A stretch of 64,000 nucleotides of DNA from Elasticomyces elasticus. Taxonomy: Eukaryota > Ascomycota > Dothideomycetes > Mycosphaerellales > Teratosphaeriaceae. The notes below the pieces were generated by a model. The model was not told the DNA's origin. It did no database searches and saw only the letters and a program-made list of their open reading frames with translations. Position numbers and translations under genes: made by a program. The stretch covers positions 682,001 to 746,000 of the forward strand of contig JAVRQT010000020.1 of the NCBI GenBank assembly GCA_035926095.1, read 5' to 3'. Positions 41,677 through 53,100 of the stretch are shown here, in pieces. Numbering within the stretch: position 1 is the first letter of the stretch; every line of letters starts with the position of its first letter.

Positions 41677-44600
41677 ATGGAACATCGACCTCTGAGTGCA
41701 ACAATTACAAGACCAATACCTCCGCAGCGTGCTGTCAGCGGGAGCTCGGCGCTGTATTTCGCAAAGCCGCAGACCCGGCCGGCGCTGCCCTCTCGGTTGA
41801 GCAGCGTCAGGTCAGTGTCGCAGCCGGCAAAGATAGTAGACTTGACGGATGGCTCGCGAGGGGCGGGAAAAGGCAAGGCGCCCTATAGTGGGCTGCGAGA
41901 GAATGTGGTGATCTCGCCGGAGGTCGTGGAGATTGAAGATGAGGAGGAGGAGGAAGATGATGGCGGACCACCTGCCAAGAGGGTGAAGACAACGACGGAT
42001 GGCTTTCGAGCCGAGAGTGAGGATGGCGATGTGGACGTGGCACATGCGGTGATAGCAGGCGAGCAGCTTCCGAGTCTGCCGAGGCGAACAGCGCAGACGG
42101 TTATCTCGCAGCATCGCTATGGCGGAGCAGATGCTGCTTCGCGGAAAGCGAACGGCTTGGAGCCACCAGCACTAGCTACACGACTACCACCGCCGAAGAA
42201 CGTGGCCGACTTCTCACCATGGACTGGACATCATCCGGAGGACGTGCTCAACGAAGCCGTAGTCAAGGCTGGCTATTGCGATAAAGGACCCGGCCAGACC
42301 GAATACAACTCTGCCAAACCGTCGATATGGCCGAACCTGACTGCTAAGAACAACACAGGCTTGCAGATGCTAAACTATCTATTCACGCAAGCGATGGAAA
42401 AGCGGCAGGTTCTTGGCAAGTGTACCGCACCATCAACCTTCAAGCCGCCGCCTCGAGTGACTGTTACCGACACGAAACGAGAAGCCTGGCTGAAGGATCT
42501 GGCGAATCCGGAGATACCGTTGCGGAAGCAGAGTAGAACTATTCCGCACGGTATCAGGGGCAAGCTGCTCATGGATCAGTGCTTGAATAAGGACGTTCCA
42601 CTGCAACGCGCTGTGTGGCTGGCAAAGTGTGTTGGTGCGAATGAGTTGCGTGCTTTCAAGCGGAAAGGCGTGAGTGGGGTTGCTGCTGCGACGAACGAGA
42701 CCAAGTGGGTACAAGAATGGACTGTGCATGTTGAGCAGTTTGTGGAGGGCGTGATTGAAAGCTGCAGCCAGCAGGACTGGCAGATGAAGATGACATATGC
42801 GGTGAAGCTGGCTACTGCGTTCTATTCAGAGAGACTGTTAGATGCGGATCATTACCTCGACTGGATCGTGTCTTCGTTCAATGAGGCGAGCATGGAAAGA
42901 CTGCCGATATGGATCATCATGGTGCAAATATTCTGGAAAGATCTTGTGGGCTTCTTACGCAGAGGTCGTAGGTTTGCAGAGGGTATCTTGGAACGTCTGC
43001 ACATGATTGCCGAAGGCGCGCTGGAGGCCAATTCGGTTCTCAAGTTGCGACTGCAAAAGCTCATTGCAGTTCTTGCGGTGACCAGTCGCGGTTGTTTGGT
43101 CATACCTGGTACATGGAAGAAGTACAAGTACCTCCTGGCGCCATCTACTGAGGTCGTCGATGATGGGAACATGCAGAGTCCAGCACAGCATTTGCTTCGA
43201 CGCAATGAGCGCATGGTGGAGCCGTTGTGCAAGACGGCGAAGGACTATCGATGCCCACGTCTGCGACTGTACAACGCACTCGACACCACCGGCCTCGACG
43301 TGGATCTGGAATATCTCACTCGGATGTGTGAAGCTTTAGTCTCTGACGGTGCGAACGACGCTGTTGCTGCATTGCTCGACTGGGCGTCCTCCCCATTCCG
43401 ACAAGGTCTCGCTAGAGTATACTTGGCTGCGAGGTTGATTGCTCAGCTTCGAATACGCGGCCATGATACGGATTGGGGTATTGTTACGTACTTGAGCCGA
43501 TCGACTGCGACTACCGTGACCCAAGACGACCTTGTCTATAAGGTCATTGTGGAGATGTTCCGTATGGGAGCTTTCGATCCGGGCTCATATGTGAACTGGC
43601 TCATGTCCAGCAATGCTATGAACACAGAACTGCGTCGGGCAAGTGCGTTGCTTCTCGCTCTCCCGGCGTCTCAATTAGCCCCTGGGGCGGCCTATGTGAG
43701 GCAAATCTTACTAGGCAGACTCGAGATCGATGCCAGCCACATTCGGGATACCTCGCCCAAAACCCTGACCCGGGATATGGATCTACACACTTTTTGCGCC
43801 TTGAGGGATTCTCCGGCTCTCGCGAGCGATATTTCAGCTCTGGCAGAGGTAGTCCTACTCGCCGCCACGACCGACCTTCCGGCCGAGGAGAACGCCACTT
43901 TACTACTAGCAACCGTTACAGATACTGCGGTACTGCACTTTGAGGACTTTGCTGCAATGGGCCAACTCCAGCGAATCATCGAGGCTATACTTGAGCGCTA
44001 CCGCATCCTGCGTTCGCGAAGACCACTGGACCGGAATCTCATCTTGTCTTTGACAACCCTGATACGGCTTTTCGAGAGTAGTCCAACATCGTTCTCCACC
44101 CTGCACCACTCGACGAGATTGTCCGAGCTCACTGCATCGCCTCGAGGGCAATTCGGCAACGACGAGACGCTAATATACCAGATGTGCTGGGACTCATTGG
44201 CGAACGATCTTTCGATCTGCGAACAGCAAAACACCGCCGCCGTAACTTCTCCAGCATCAGACAATTTGATAGGCATGCACGCATCATCGCTGGAACTCGA
44301 CGAAGACATCGACTCCGTATTCGCAAGCGGCAACACCATGGACGAGCAGCTTCTGCACAGGCTATTTGTGCGCATTATCGCGCGTGCGAACAAGATGCTG
44401 AGCGACGATACTGGCCCAACTAGCAAGCTATGCAGTTGGCTCAATCAACTCCGTCTCGTAGGTGGGTCCAGCTTTGACGCACTTGTGAAGGACTATTGCC
44501 ATTCGGCACTGAAGGGCAACGAGGAGATGCCTCAGAGCGCACTTATAGCTCTTGTCGCATCTGGCTGCGTCACTCTGGACGAGATCGTCAAGCCGGATGC

Positions 44601-45678
44601 TGGATCCTATGCTGCGAACCTTGCAAAGGACCTGTTGCTTCCCATGGAATCTGACACTGGCCTCAGTCCCTTGGAGAAATACCGGTACCGGGCCGCTCAG
44701 CAAGCACTCTCCTGGCGGCAGGGATCGAAGGCTCTCGTCCAGGTTGTAGCAGGCGTACCGTGGTGGTGTATCGCGGATCCACATACAGACACCACTGCTT
44801 CTGGCATGGCCACGCAGTCTGTCATTGTCGAATCGATCCAGAGTGGCGACGAGGTGTGGCCTGAATTATTGTCGCTGGTGGACGATTCCACGAAAAAGGA
44901 ACTCCATGAGTGGGCACAGAAACAACTATTGTCTACTGTTGCAACGCTCCTGGCAGGGGATGCGGAAGCCACCGTTCGCAATACTGCGAATGCACATTCC
45001 GCTCTGCTCCAGCTGACATATAGCGCAATATCTGGTGACGATGATACTGCCTTGCTTGTCACCCTGGCCGACAGATTTCGTGACGTCGAACGTGGGGATC
45101 CAGGCAGTAAGACTTCAGCATCGTTGGACATTCTCCGGCTCATCTGCACTTTGCACGTCAAGGCACCTGATGTCGAGACCGAGGCGAACATGCAAGCGCG
45201 AGTGACCTTGCTCGAGGCGCTATGCGCAGCCATGGTGCTTTCACAACCATCGGCGGCGGTGAGAGAGCATCTTTACGACATTGCGGCACAGCTGAGTGAG
45301 AGCTTGCCGCAGGCAATATTGGCCACCATGATTGACAAGCGGAGTGATCCTGGCGTCATGGCGATTTTAGGCAATACACTCAGGACGAGCAACTGGCTCG
45401 CTTTGACGTATCAAGTCATGAACTCTGGGGGCACTGCACAACAGCGAGCATTGGCCAAGCATGCATCTACTCAGGCTAGCAGCAGCCGCGCGGGCGTACT
45501 TCAGTCACAATCGCAGCGTGCATGGCCGCCTGTAGGAACAGCCAATCGTGCGACGGGCGAGGAAAGAACGACGCCGTTTCCTGTCAAACAGTGGGAGAAT
45601 CTGCCGGATCCGACGCCAAGCATGGGGGAGAATGATGCGAGCCTGAGTATAAGCTTGTTTGGCGCCAGGAAGGCGTGA
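41677..45678 (+). CDS. srb8: Mediator subunit 12 (Srb8), CDK8 kinase module
   Basis: MED12/Srb8 links cyclin C-CDK8 to the Mediator complex and activates the kinase in the nucleus. One long exon encodes 1,333 residues, normal for the fungal family. The N-terminus has a VDLTDG element and an acidic patch (EIEDEEEEEDDGGPPAKRVK) with a nuclear signal. The Med12 domain begins at DFSPWTGHHPEDVLNEAVVK and runs through GYCDKGPGQTEYNSAKPSIW. Then come IPHGIRGKLLMDQCLNKDVP and RAVWLAKCVGANELRAFKRK. The remainder is helical, as in Srb8 proteins. The ATG at 41677 (MEHRPLSATITRPIPPQRAV) is the first in a frame that opens at a GTG, and fits the usual Arg/Pro-rich start. Confidence 0.93.
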   Translation: MEHRPLSATITRPIPPQRAVSGSSALYFAKPQTRPALPSRLSSVRSVSQPAKIVDLTDGSRGAGKGKAPYSGLRENVVISPEVVEIEDEEEEEDDGGPPAKRVKTTTDGFRAESEDGDVDVAHAVIAGEQLPSLPRRTAQTVISQHRYGGADAASRKANGLEPPALATRLPPPKNVADFSPWTGHHPEDVLNEAVVKAGYCDKGPGQTEYNSAKPSIWPNLTAKNNTGLQMLNYLFTQAMEKRQVLGKCTAPSTFKPPPRVTVTDTKREAWLKDLANPEIPLRKQSRTIPHGIRGKLLMDQCLNKDVPLQRAVWLAKCVGANELRAFKRKGVSGVAAATNETKWVQEWTVHVEQFVEGVIESCSQQDWQMKMTYAVKLATAFYSERLLDADHYLDWIVSSFNEASMERLPIWIIMVQIFWKDLVGFLRRGRRFAEGILERLHMIAEGALEANSVLKLRLQKLIAVLAVTSRGCLVIPGTWKKYKYLLAPSTEVVDDGNMQSPAQHLLRRNERMVEPLCKTAKDYRCPRLRLYNALDTTGLDVDLEYLTRMCEALVSDGANDAVAALLDWASSPFRQGLARVYLAARLIAQLRIRGHDTDWGIVTYLSRSTATTVTQDDLVYKVIVEMFRMGAFDPGSYVNWLMSSNAMNTELRRASALLLALPASQLAPGAAYVRQILLGRLEIDASHIRDTSPKTLTRDMDLHTFCALRDSPALASDISALAEVVLLAATTDLPAEENATLLLATVTDTAVLHFEDFAAMGQLQRIIEAILERYRILRSRRPLDRNLILSLTTLIRLFESSPTSFSTLHHSTRLSELTASPRGQFGNDETLIYQMCWDSLANDLSICEQQNTAAVTSPASDNLIGMHASSLELDEDIDSVFASGNTMDEQLLHRLFVRIIARANKMLSDDTGPTSKLCSWLNQLRLVGGSSFDALVKDYCHSALKGNEEMPQSALIALVASGCVTLDEIVKPDAGSYAANLAKDLLLPMESDTGLSPLEKYRYRAAQQALSWRQGSKALVQVVAGVPWWCIADPHTDTTASGMATQSVIVESIQSGDEVWPELLSLVDDSTKKELHEWAQKQLLSTVATLLAGDAEATVRNTANAHSALLQLTYSAISGDDDTALLVTLADRFRDVERGDPGSKTSASLDILRLICTLHVKAPDVETEANMQARVTLLEALCAAMVLSQPSAAVREHLYDIAAQLSESLPQAILATMIDKRSDPGVMAILGNTLRTSNWLALTYQVMNSGGTAQQRALAKHASTQASSSRAGVLQSQSQRAWPPVGTANRATGEERTTPFPVKQWENLPDPTPSMGENDASLSISLFGARKA

Positions 45679-46137
45679 TGAGGTAGGCAGCTATCTCAGG
45701 GTTTGCACGTTGGCCGCGGCCAGTACAGTCGGCTGGGGGATATTAGAAGACTTAAGCGACGCCGGGATCATGAAAGTCCGGGATGGGCAGAACACACATG
45801 TTAGTGGTGGGCAAGATGTTGGATGTCATGGGACATGAATCATTGTGAGGCTGGAACCTCATCGGACTGGCATTCATTGTGAGGCGTTTTGCAGCGTTCA
45901 AGCGAAGGCGTCCATGCTGGGGTTATGTTGGATAGCAATTGTGTTGGATACAACTGGCTGTACGGAACGGAGCATGGGAATGACAATGTTACGATGGCAT
46001 GGGCATGGCGTTAAGCATTAGGCAGAGCATGATTGAAGCGAGTTGAATATGATGTTGTCCATGTGGCCCGAGCTCACCTCCGTTCTTTCCATGTGCAACG
46101 CCGCAAATGTTTCGTCGAACTCCATCACCTCATACTA
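45679..46137. other. Intergenic spacer
   Basis: Terminator side of MED12 and promoter of the next gene. No further features seen. Confidence 0.5.
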
Positions 46138-47244
46138 ATGTCTAAAAGTCTCACCAGCTCACTGCAGATACTGCAGCGATGCGAACGGTACACAGCCCAG
46201 CGATGCGCTTTCTCAACGCGCCGCCTCGATAACACCTCGAAACTCCCTCTCCCACAGTGTCATGCTACTCAGCAAACCCGCCATGCCTCCCAGATGGGGC
46301 GGGCTATCAAGCCTTCGGGCGGTGGCAGACAGTCAGCGCCCGCAATGGGCGTGCAGATGGCGAAGATGAAGAAAGATGCGCTCAAGAGTGGACAAATCCC
46401 ACTTGATGTTGGGTTGATGCAGGATACGCTTGTCATGCCTACGGGTAAGAATCTTCCGAGCTGGACCAGAGACTGGAGAGCGAGGATGCGGTTAGAGAGA
46501 CGAAGACTGAGGCTAAGGGCTGTGGAGTATTTCAGGTAAGATCAATATACTGGGAGGACGAGTGCTGCAGTATGGGCATAGGCGCTGACAGATGATACCC
46601 TAAACAGTGTGATGATCTACAAGTACTGGATGGTCAAGCCCAGACCTGATCTCGCTTTGTTCCGGATAGGCTCTGTTGCACGAGACCTACATCGCGACAC
46701 GTACTCCCACTTCGCTTCTGGTAATCTCCAGCCCATGGAATCAAAGCTGTGCGAAAGCTTTCTTGCATCTCTACGGCGAAGGATCTCGCAACGCGCGCCG
46801 AACACGGGACTGAAGTGGACAGTGCACAAGTACTTGAGCACACCGAAGTGTATGAGCTATAAAGCAGCGTACTATCCGCCGCAGAAAGGAGAGTTGAAGA
46901 CAGAGCGGAACGGTATATTGCAGGCGGTTGTCAGGTTACACAGCTTGCAATCATTACAACATTTCAAGAAGATTACTGTGCGGGATGGGCAGCACAGATT
47001 AGTTGTCAAGGAGGTTGCGACGGATGCGCAGGGCAATGAGGTCCCGGAGGCTGTGGAGGGTGTGGTGCCTAAGGATGCGAAGGAGTCGGTGGAGTATTTG
47101 GTTGTGCAGAAAAGTCTGAGGATGGGCAAAGAGTCGCCATGGATGGTCTGGGGTACGACGGAGGAGACCAAGGTGAAGGACTTGAGGAAGGATAAGCGGA
47201 GCATGAGGCAGATTTTCAGAGGAGATACTAGAAGCGTTGCATAG
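46138..47244 (+). CDS. MBA1-like / mL45-type mitochondrial protein
   Basis: Probable mitochondrial inner-membrane ribosome receptor of the MBA1/mL45 (Tim44-like fold) group, helping insertion of mitochondrially made proteins. Two exons (46138-46535 and 46608-47244; 72-bp intron with GTAAGA donor) give 344 residues. The N-terminus is Arg/Ser/Gln-rich without acids (SLQILQRCERYTAQRCAFST), a good matrix-targeting sequence. The body reads GQIPLDVGLMQDTLVMPTGK and VEYFRSVMIYKYWMVKPRPD across the splice. KYLSTPKCMSYKAAYYPPQK and QAVVRLHSLQSLQHFKKITV follow. This order matches the Tim44-like fold of the family. The ATG at 46138 was chosen over the earlier frame opening because the targeting sequence starts there. 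Confidence 0.78.
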
Positions 47245-47973
47245 CGTGGCGGACCAATGTACAAGTACTCAGCTTCTTGTACTATACTGTACAAAGCCGC
47301 ATTCATACATCGTTGGAACTTCCATCGTCGGCCCAATCTTGCGGCTGAGTTCGCATCTGGTGTATAGAACAGTCGAACCTCATCTGGCGTATAGAACAGT
47401 CGAACTTGAAGTAGCGATCTCCGCAACGCCGAATCAGTAGGAGCCCGTATACTCGGGAACTTGCTCTTAGTCGTTACTAGCATCGAGGAGCGGTTGAAGA
47501 CCACCCACAGCGCCTCAATGTTCTGGGCCGACGACGGATGCATTGATGGTGCATAGTCCATGATTTCACGTACTCGTCATGACTACTGAGCATGTAAATG
47601 TCGCTAGAGTCTTTGTGCAGAGTGCATACTCTGCATTCTGAGGTTGTACTACTGTAAGCCATACGGCTCGTGCTGTTGCTACCGCAATGACCGATCCTTC
47701 ACCGGTAGCTCTTTGAAAGCATAAGCATACCATCGAATATCCGCGTGAAGCATGCAAAAGCATGCGTCTGCCACACTCCACTTTCTCAAAAAGTTTCAGG
47801 ATGCTGTCCGCTAGGTGCCGTCCTTGCCGCTCTCATTCATTTCGTGAGTCGCGCCACACGTCGTAGCCTCGTGGGCCGCACCAACCGCATATGCGCAGTG
47901 TCTGTGATGCGGAGTGATGATTGTCCAGGCCCACGGCCTGCGCCGCCAGCGGGCAAGGCTTTGTATGGGCCAC
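47245..47973. other. Intergenic spacer
   Basis: Convergent 3' flanks. The sequence includes short direct repeats (GTATAGAACAGTCGAAC twice near 47360-47405). No gene supported. Confidence 0.5.
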
Positions 47974-48447
47974 CTAGAAACCGTGGACCTTGATGGTCTT
48001 GGCATCCAGCTCCAGTCCCTCCTTCTTATCGATCAAGAACTCCTGCACATCCTTGCGCTGGTCGCCCTGCAACTGTATCACCTCGCCCATCTCCGAGTCG
48101 TGCACGATGGTGCCATTGCACGCGAACTTCTTCTTGATGACCTTGAGGATCTTCTTCTGGTCGAACTTCTTAGGAAGACCTTGGACTGTCGTCAAGGTTT
48201 TGCGACCATTACGCTCTGTAGTATATGTGTTTATGTCAGCAAGGCTGGTGATGCAAGGTGTGGTTTGCGGTGATGCGCACGCTGAATCCTTATGTGGATG
48301 TAATTCTGCGACTGCTTGTCGCCCCCTTCTCCTTCATCGGCCTCGGCGAAGGGATCGAAGGATTTGAGGTTCTCGATAGAGGCGGACCTGGTGTATGTTG
48401 TCAGCGCATAGTCGCGATAAGGCTACGGAGGGGCCATGGGCGCACAT
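47974..48447 (-). CDS. SUI1: Translation initiation factor eIF1 (SUI1), start codon split by an intron
   Basis: eIF1 binds the 40S P site and enforces AUG selection. Exons 48447-48446, 48387-48281 and 48215-47974 give 116 residues. The last two exons carry SIENLKSFDPFAEADEGEGG, QSQNYIHIRIQQRNGRKTLT (rebuilt across a 65-bp intron), KKKFACNGTIVHDSEMGEVI and the ending TIKVHGF, closely matching all eukaryotic eIF1 proteins. Exon 2 opens with a G preceded by a CAG acceptor. The only way I found to give the conserved MSASIENL start is an upstream exon ending in AT before a GTGCGC donor, so the ATG is AT|G across a 58-bp intron with a CTGAC branch. The unspliced RNA also has an ATG there (ATGTG) but reads another frame. 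Confidence 0.9.
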
Positions 48448-48894
48448 AAAAAGCGTGTCGCGGCGGCTGCTTCTCGATGTGTCGGTAGTACTGGCTGGTG
48501 GGGTTGGTGTAGTTTTGTTGCAGTGGCTGTCTTGAATCGGATGCTGAGTGGAGATTTCGAGTGTCAGTGTTGTTGATGAGCAAAGGTTTGTAGTGGGGTT
48601 AGAAGGACATCGAGGCTTGGTGGCGTAAGTGCGGGCCGCGTTTTCCCTGCATGTGACCGACCGCCAAGAGATATTCACTGAACTTCTTCTCGACTGCTCG
48701 ACGCTCACATCCGTGCATACAGTCCTCTCTGGAAAGCAGAGTATGCTTGGAGATTTCGACGAATGCTTGTTTGACCAGATGCGATGTTTTAGCTCGCCGG
48801 TAGCTGCCTGAGGCACTCCGACACAAGCCTTCTAGACTCTCTCTTAGGGGCTCCTTCGACATCGGGAACAGACCTGCAACGACATGGCATCGGC
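48448..48894. other. Divergent promoter region (eIF1 / GT69)
   Basis: Contains the eIF1 5' UTR side and the GT69 promoter. No gene supported. Confidence 0.5.
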
Positions 48895-50154
48895 ATGATC
48901 ATTCGACCACGAGTCCAGCGACTCCTGTTCAGCCGCCTGCTGAAAGCCTTGATCACTCTAACCCTAGCATGGACAGCATACGAAGTCTGGAGCATCCGCC
49001 ATGCTCTCGCGCAAGAGGCGTCAAAAGCACCGCCTCCGTTCGGCAAGCAACGTATCTTCATAGCCAGCATCCATTGGACCGATGAACGTATCTTGCGGGA
49101 GTACTGGGTGCCGGCGGTTCTGCAACTGGCCCAAGATATCGGACGGGAGAATGTTTTCGTCAGCGTCTATGAAAGCGGTAGTTTCGACGACACCAAAGGC
49201 GCTCTGCAGGAACTTGACGATCATCTTACTGGAATGGGGATCAACCATAGAGTAGTACTTGACGACACTACGCATCTGGATGAGGTCAGCCGAGAGCGCG
49301 CCGAGGATGGTTGGGTGCAAATGCCGAGCACGAAGACGTACCGCCAAAACTGGACGGACTGGTTCTCACTTGAGAAAGACGAGTGGGTGCCACGACGGAT
49401 CCCATATCTTGCTCGTTTGAGGAATCAGGTCATGCAGCCATTGTATGATCAGCAGCAGCTTGGCAATGTGTACGACAAGATACTATGGCTGAACGACGTC
49501 GTCTTCGATACGGAGGACGTCCAACGACTACTCGGTACAAGAGACGGCCACTACGCTGCAGCCTGCGCACTTGACTTCAAGCGTGCACCAGCCTTCTACG
49601 ACACTTTCGCACTTCGTGATGCTGCAGGATATGCGCCGTTGACCGATACCTGGCCGTTCTTCCGAAGTGCAGAGTCCCGGGATGCCATGGTTCACGCCCA
49701 GCCAGTCCCTGTCGCCAGCTGCTGGAATGGCATGGTCGCTTTTGATGCCAAGCCTTTCTATCGCATCGTCGACCGATTGGCGTTCAGAGGCATATCCGAC
49801 ATTCTCGCCGCATCTCATCTGGAAGGCTCAGAGTGCTGTCTCATCCACGCGGATAATCCACTCTCGCACGAGAAAGGTGTCTGGGTCAACCCGAATGTTC
49901 GTGTGGGCTACAACGGCACGGCTTATCATGCTGTCAACGATGGTCGTGTATGGCCTTCAAGCTATGCGATTATGACAGGAGTCTGGCGGAACAGGATCAC
50001 ACGATGGCTGCGAGTGTCTAACACCCCGGATCGTGTCGTCGAGGGAAGATTGCGCGCGGCAGAGCAGTGGGCTCCGGAGGCAACGGAGTCTGGAGAGTTC
50101 TGTTTGATCGATGAGATGCAGATACTGCTATGGAACGGATGGGGTCATGCTTGA
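48895..50154 (+). CDS. Second GT69 alpha-1,3-mannosyltransferase (CAP59 family)
   Basis: Single-exon gene of 419 residues, a type II membrane protein: short basic N-terminus (MIIRPRVQRLLFSRLLK), one anchor span (ALITLTLAWTAYEVWSI) and a lumenal catalytic domain. It shares each motif of the GT69 protein at 29837-31444: QRIFIASIHWTDERILREYW, DKILWLNDVVFDTEDV, AACALDFKRAPAFYDTF, VASCWNGMVAFDAKPF and GSECCLIHADN. It lacks the acidic cytosolic extension of the first protein. The two genes, 17 kb apart on opposite strands, are therefore paralogues. The acceptor glycan is unknown. The ATG is in a GGCATGATC context, and its frame is not open far upstream. Confidence 0.92.
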   Translation: MIIRPRVQRLLFSRLLKALITLTLAWTAYEVWSIRHALAQEASKAPPPFGKQRIFIASIHWTDERILREYWVPAVLQLAQDIGRENVFVSVYESGSFDDTKGALQELDDHLTGMGINHRVVLDDTTHLDEVSRERAEDGWVQMPSTKTYRQNWTDWFSLEKDEWVPRRIPYLARLRNQVMQPLYDQQQLGNVYDKILWLNDVVFDTEDVQRLLGTRDGHYAAACALDFKRAPAFYDTFALRDAAGYAPLTDTWPFFRSAESRDAMVHAQPVPVASCWNGMVAFDAKPFYRIVDRLAFRGISDILAASHLEGSECCLIHADNPLSHEKGVWVNPNVRVGYNGTAYHAVNDGRVWPSSYAIMTGVWRNRITRWLRVSNTPDRVVEGRLRAAEQWAPEATESGEFCLIDEMQILLWNGWGHA

Positions 50155-50174
50155 TGTACGCACAGCCAGACAAA

Positions 50175-53100
50175 CTATAAAAAGTCTTGACTTCTCCACC
50201 GCTCGAGGTACACTTGCAGCAGAGATGCGCTCATCTCGCTAGTGGCCGCGAGAGCTGGGACCTCCCCTACTGTCTTCGCCGTACTGAATACCGGTCTTGC
50301 AGCCACAGACTCCTTGGCCATATCCTCAAAGAACCCGATGAGCTTCGCGCCAGGAATCTGGTCATCAGAAGACGACACCTCCTGCAGCATGGAGACCCAC
50401 TCCACCATGCTGACTCTAGCAAATGTGACACCAGAGGCTTCTTCGAGGACATCCAGAAAACGCGACCATTTAATTGCATTCGGATTCACCAGATTGTGGA
50501 TGTCGCTCTTCGCTTCAGTCAGAGCATCCGAAGTGTTGCCAGGTTGTGTGAGCAGAGTATCGATGGAGCACGCGCATACTTCCACTGGAAGCCAGTCCAC
50601 TAGTTCACCCTCGAGTAACGGCATGGCTTTCAGATACTTGAGGCCAGTCGCCAGCATGATCGGGAACATCTCAGTCCGGTTCCAAGCCCCAGTCCTAGAG
50701 TCTCCACAAAGCTGGCCGATCCGAAATACCTTTACTGGCAATTTCGTATGCCGAGCGTAGGCTTGCAGGATCCGTTCGGTCACGAACTTGCTCTGAGCGT
50801 AGCCGGAATCCAGTGCCAGCGTCACATCGTCGGCAGCCTCGTCTTCTGGGATCGTTTGTCCAGCCGCACCGGGACCCAAGTGGGTGGCTACCGAGCTACT
50901 GAACGCGAATGTCTTCGATCGACTCGTGGTAGCGAAGCGCATGAGATGCATAGTGCCTTGTAGACAGTCGTGCTCGAACTCGTTGACGGGAACGTTGAAA
51001 TCTAAGCGCCATGCGTTGCCTATTATGATGGTCACCTCGCCTGCCAACTGTGTGTACGTATCCTCATCAAGGCCAAGATGAGGATCAGACATCCTGTATG
51101 GTACCGCCTCAAGCTTAGAGCTCCTCGCAACAACATCTAAGTATCCGCGATCCAGCATGGTCCGCATCAGTCGATCTCGGCCGCCACGGATGGCGCAGTA
51201 CACCTTCTGTATCTTTGGATTTGCGACGAAGGCTTCGATGAGAGCGTTTCCGAGGGCGCCTGTAGCACCTGTAAGATATACCACTTCACCACCGCCATTC
51301 TGGTCTCCTTGTGTGGAAAATTGACTCGGCAACTGCCCAATCTGAGCACAATACGTGGTTGTCGCATCTCGCATCCATTGCTGTCTTCTCAATCGTGCCG
51401 AGTCTTTACCAGCTGTTGGCGGTGCCGCCCTCAGGCTCTGTACCAAGTCCGCAACGTTGGGGCTCTCGAAGACAAGGTGGATCGGAAAGCGACCAAAGCG
51501 CTTCATGAGTGTAGAGCGAAGTCTAAGAGCTTTCTGGGAATCGAGGCCTACCCGATAAAAATTGGCATTCAAACTGATGTCGTTCCGGCCCAGCACACCT
51601 TGCACAGACTGCAGGACGAACGCTTGATCTGAGAGGTTATTCTCGTCAGGATCGCTAGGCATGACCTGATCACCGCACTCCAACTTGCGGTACATCTCGT
51701 CAATCTCGGCACCATATAGCTTTTCGACCTCTTTCCGCCGTACACTGCCTTTAGGTGTGACAGGCAGCGTCCGCCCTTCCTTCAAGATGTGTGACATGGA
51801 ACGCGAGAGTCTTGAGTGAGTAGGAAAGCCGCTACAAATCTGCTCAATGGTGTCCAGTATCTCTCCTTCGCTTGCGTTACCGATGACCTCGACGATTGCA
51901 GCAGTAGCAGCCCGACCAGTGCCGACAACGGCGGATTTTGATATAAAAGAGCAGCTGTCTAGCGCCATCTGAAGCGCTAGTGCGTTCGTCTTCTCGCCGT
52001 TCGAATGCACAAGCAGATCATCTTTTCGGCCTTGCAACACGAACAGACCGCTTCCCGGCGGCTGTTCAAGAAAAAGATCGTTCGTGCGGTAGGGATTTGG
52101 CGAGTCTTCCGTTAGCCAAAGTTCGGCGGCGAGCGGAAAACCTTTGTACACGAGAAGCTCGAACAAGCTCTCACCCTGGGCCTGCATCTCTAGATATGGG
52201 CTTTTAGGGTACATGTTCCGGACGCGGTAGCAGTGGACGTTATCACGAGTCTGCGGATGACTGTCAGCCTTCGCCACGGCACACAGTCGCCTTGGATCTA
52301 CGGCACTCACATGAGGGATGGTTCGCAAAGGTGGACCGATCTCGGTCGAGCCATACGTCGTCTTGACGTTGCAGCCCACTGCCACCAACTTCTTGAGGAG
52401 AAGAGGTGAAAGTGCAGCGCCCCCAGGTTGGAGTACCTTCAGCTTTGTGAGTGGCGAAAAGTCACCGCCGTTATGGGAAAGAAACTCATGCAAGTCTTCG
52501 ATCACTGTCCAAGGCGAAGGGTATTAGCCATCCATGTCTCACATACGGGTTATACCATGCAAACTTACCCGAAGGCGCACAGTGCACGCACTCTGCTGGA
52601 CGTCCCATAACTTCCAAGTCGCCCCATGCATTGAGAATAGCAGATGGTGCTGGGGGCCAGTTTGTCGGAGGGAACGTCAGTGTGAGGCCTGTCGGTAGTC
52701 CGCTAAGTGCGATCGATACCCCTGCGATGTGAAATCTGGGTTTGATCAGTCAGTGACCCAACGACTCTCGCTTCCACATCTCGAACTCACAGCGGAAAGA
52801 GAAGGTACCAATTGTTGATCGCGAACTCAGGCAATACGCGGTACATCCGAGCAATCAGCATCATGGATCGATGTGAATGAAAAATCGGCTTAGGTAGGCC
52901 CGTCGTTCCACTCGAGTGGATGATCAACGAGTGAGAGTTCCAAGGGTCGGAAGATCTGAATCCATCGATATCATGCATAGGCATGGCGGTAAAAGACGAT
53001 GGCAGTGGTAGCATTGTGATTACAGGCAGATGAGTCTGCTGTAGACCTGCGAGCTCAGCCTGTAGGACGACACCCACAGCATCACAAGTGGTCAAGAGAT

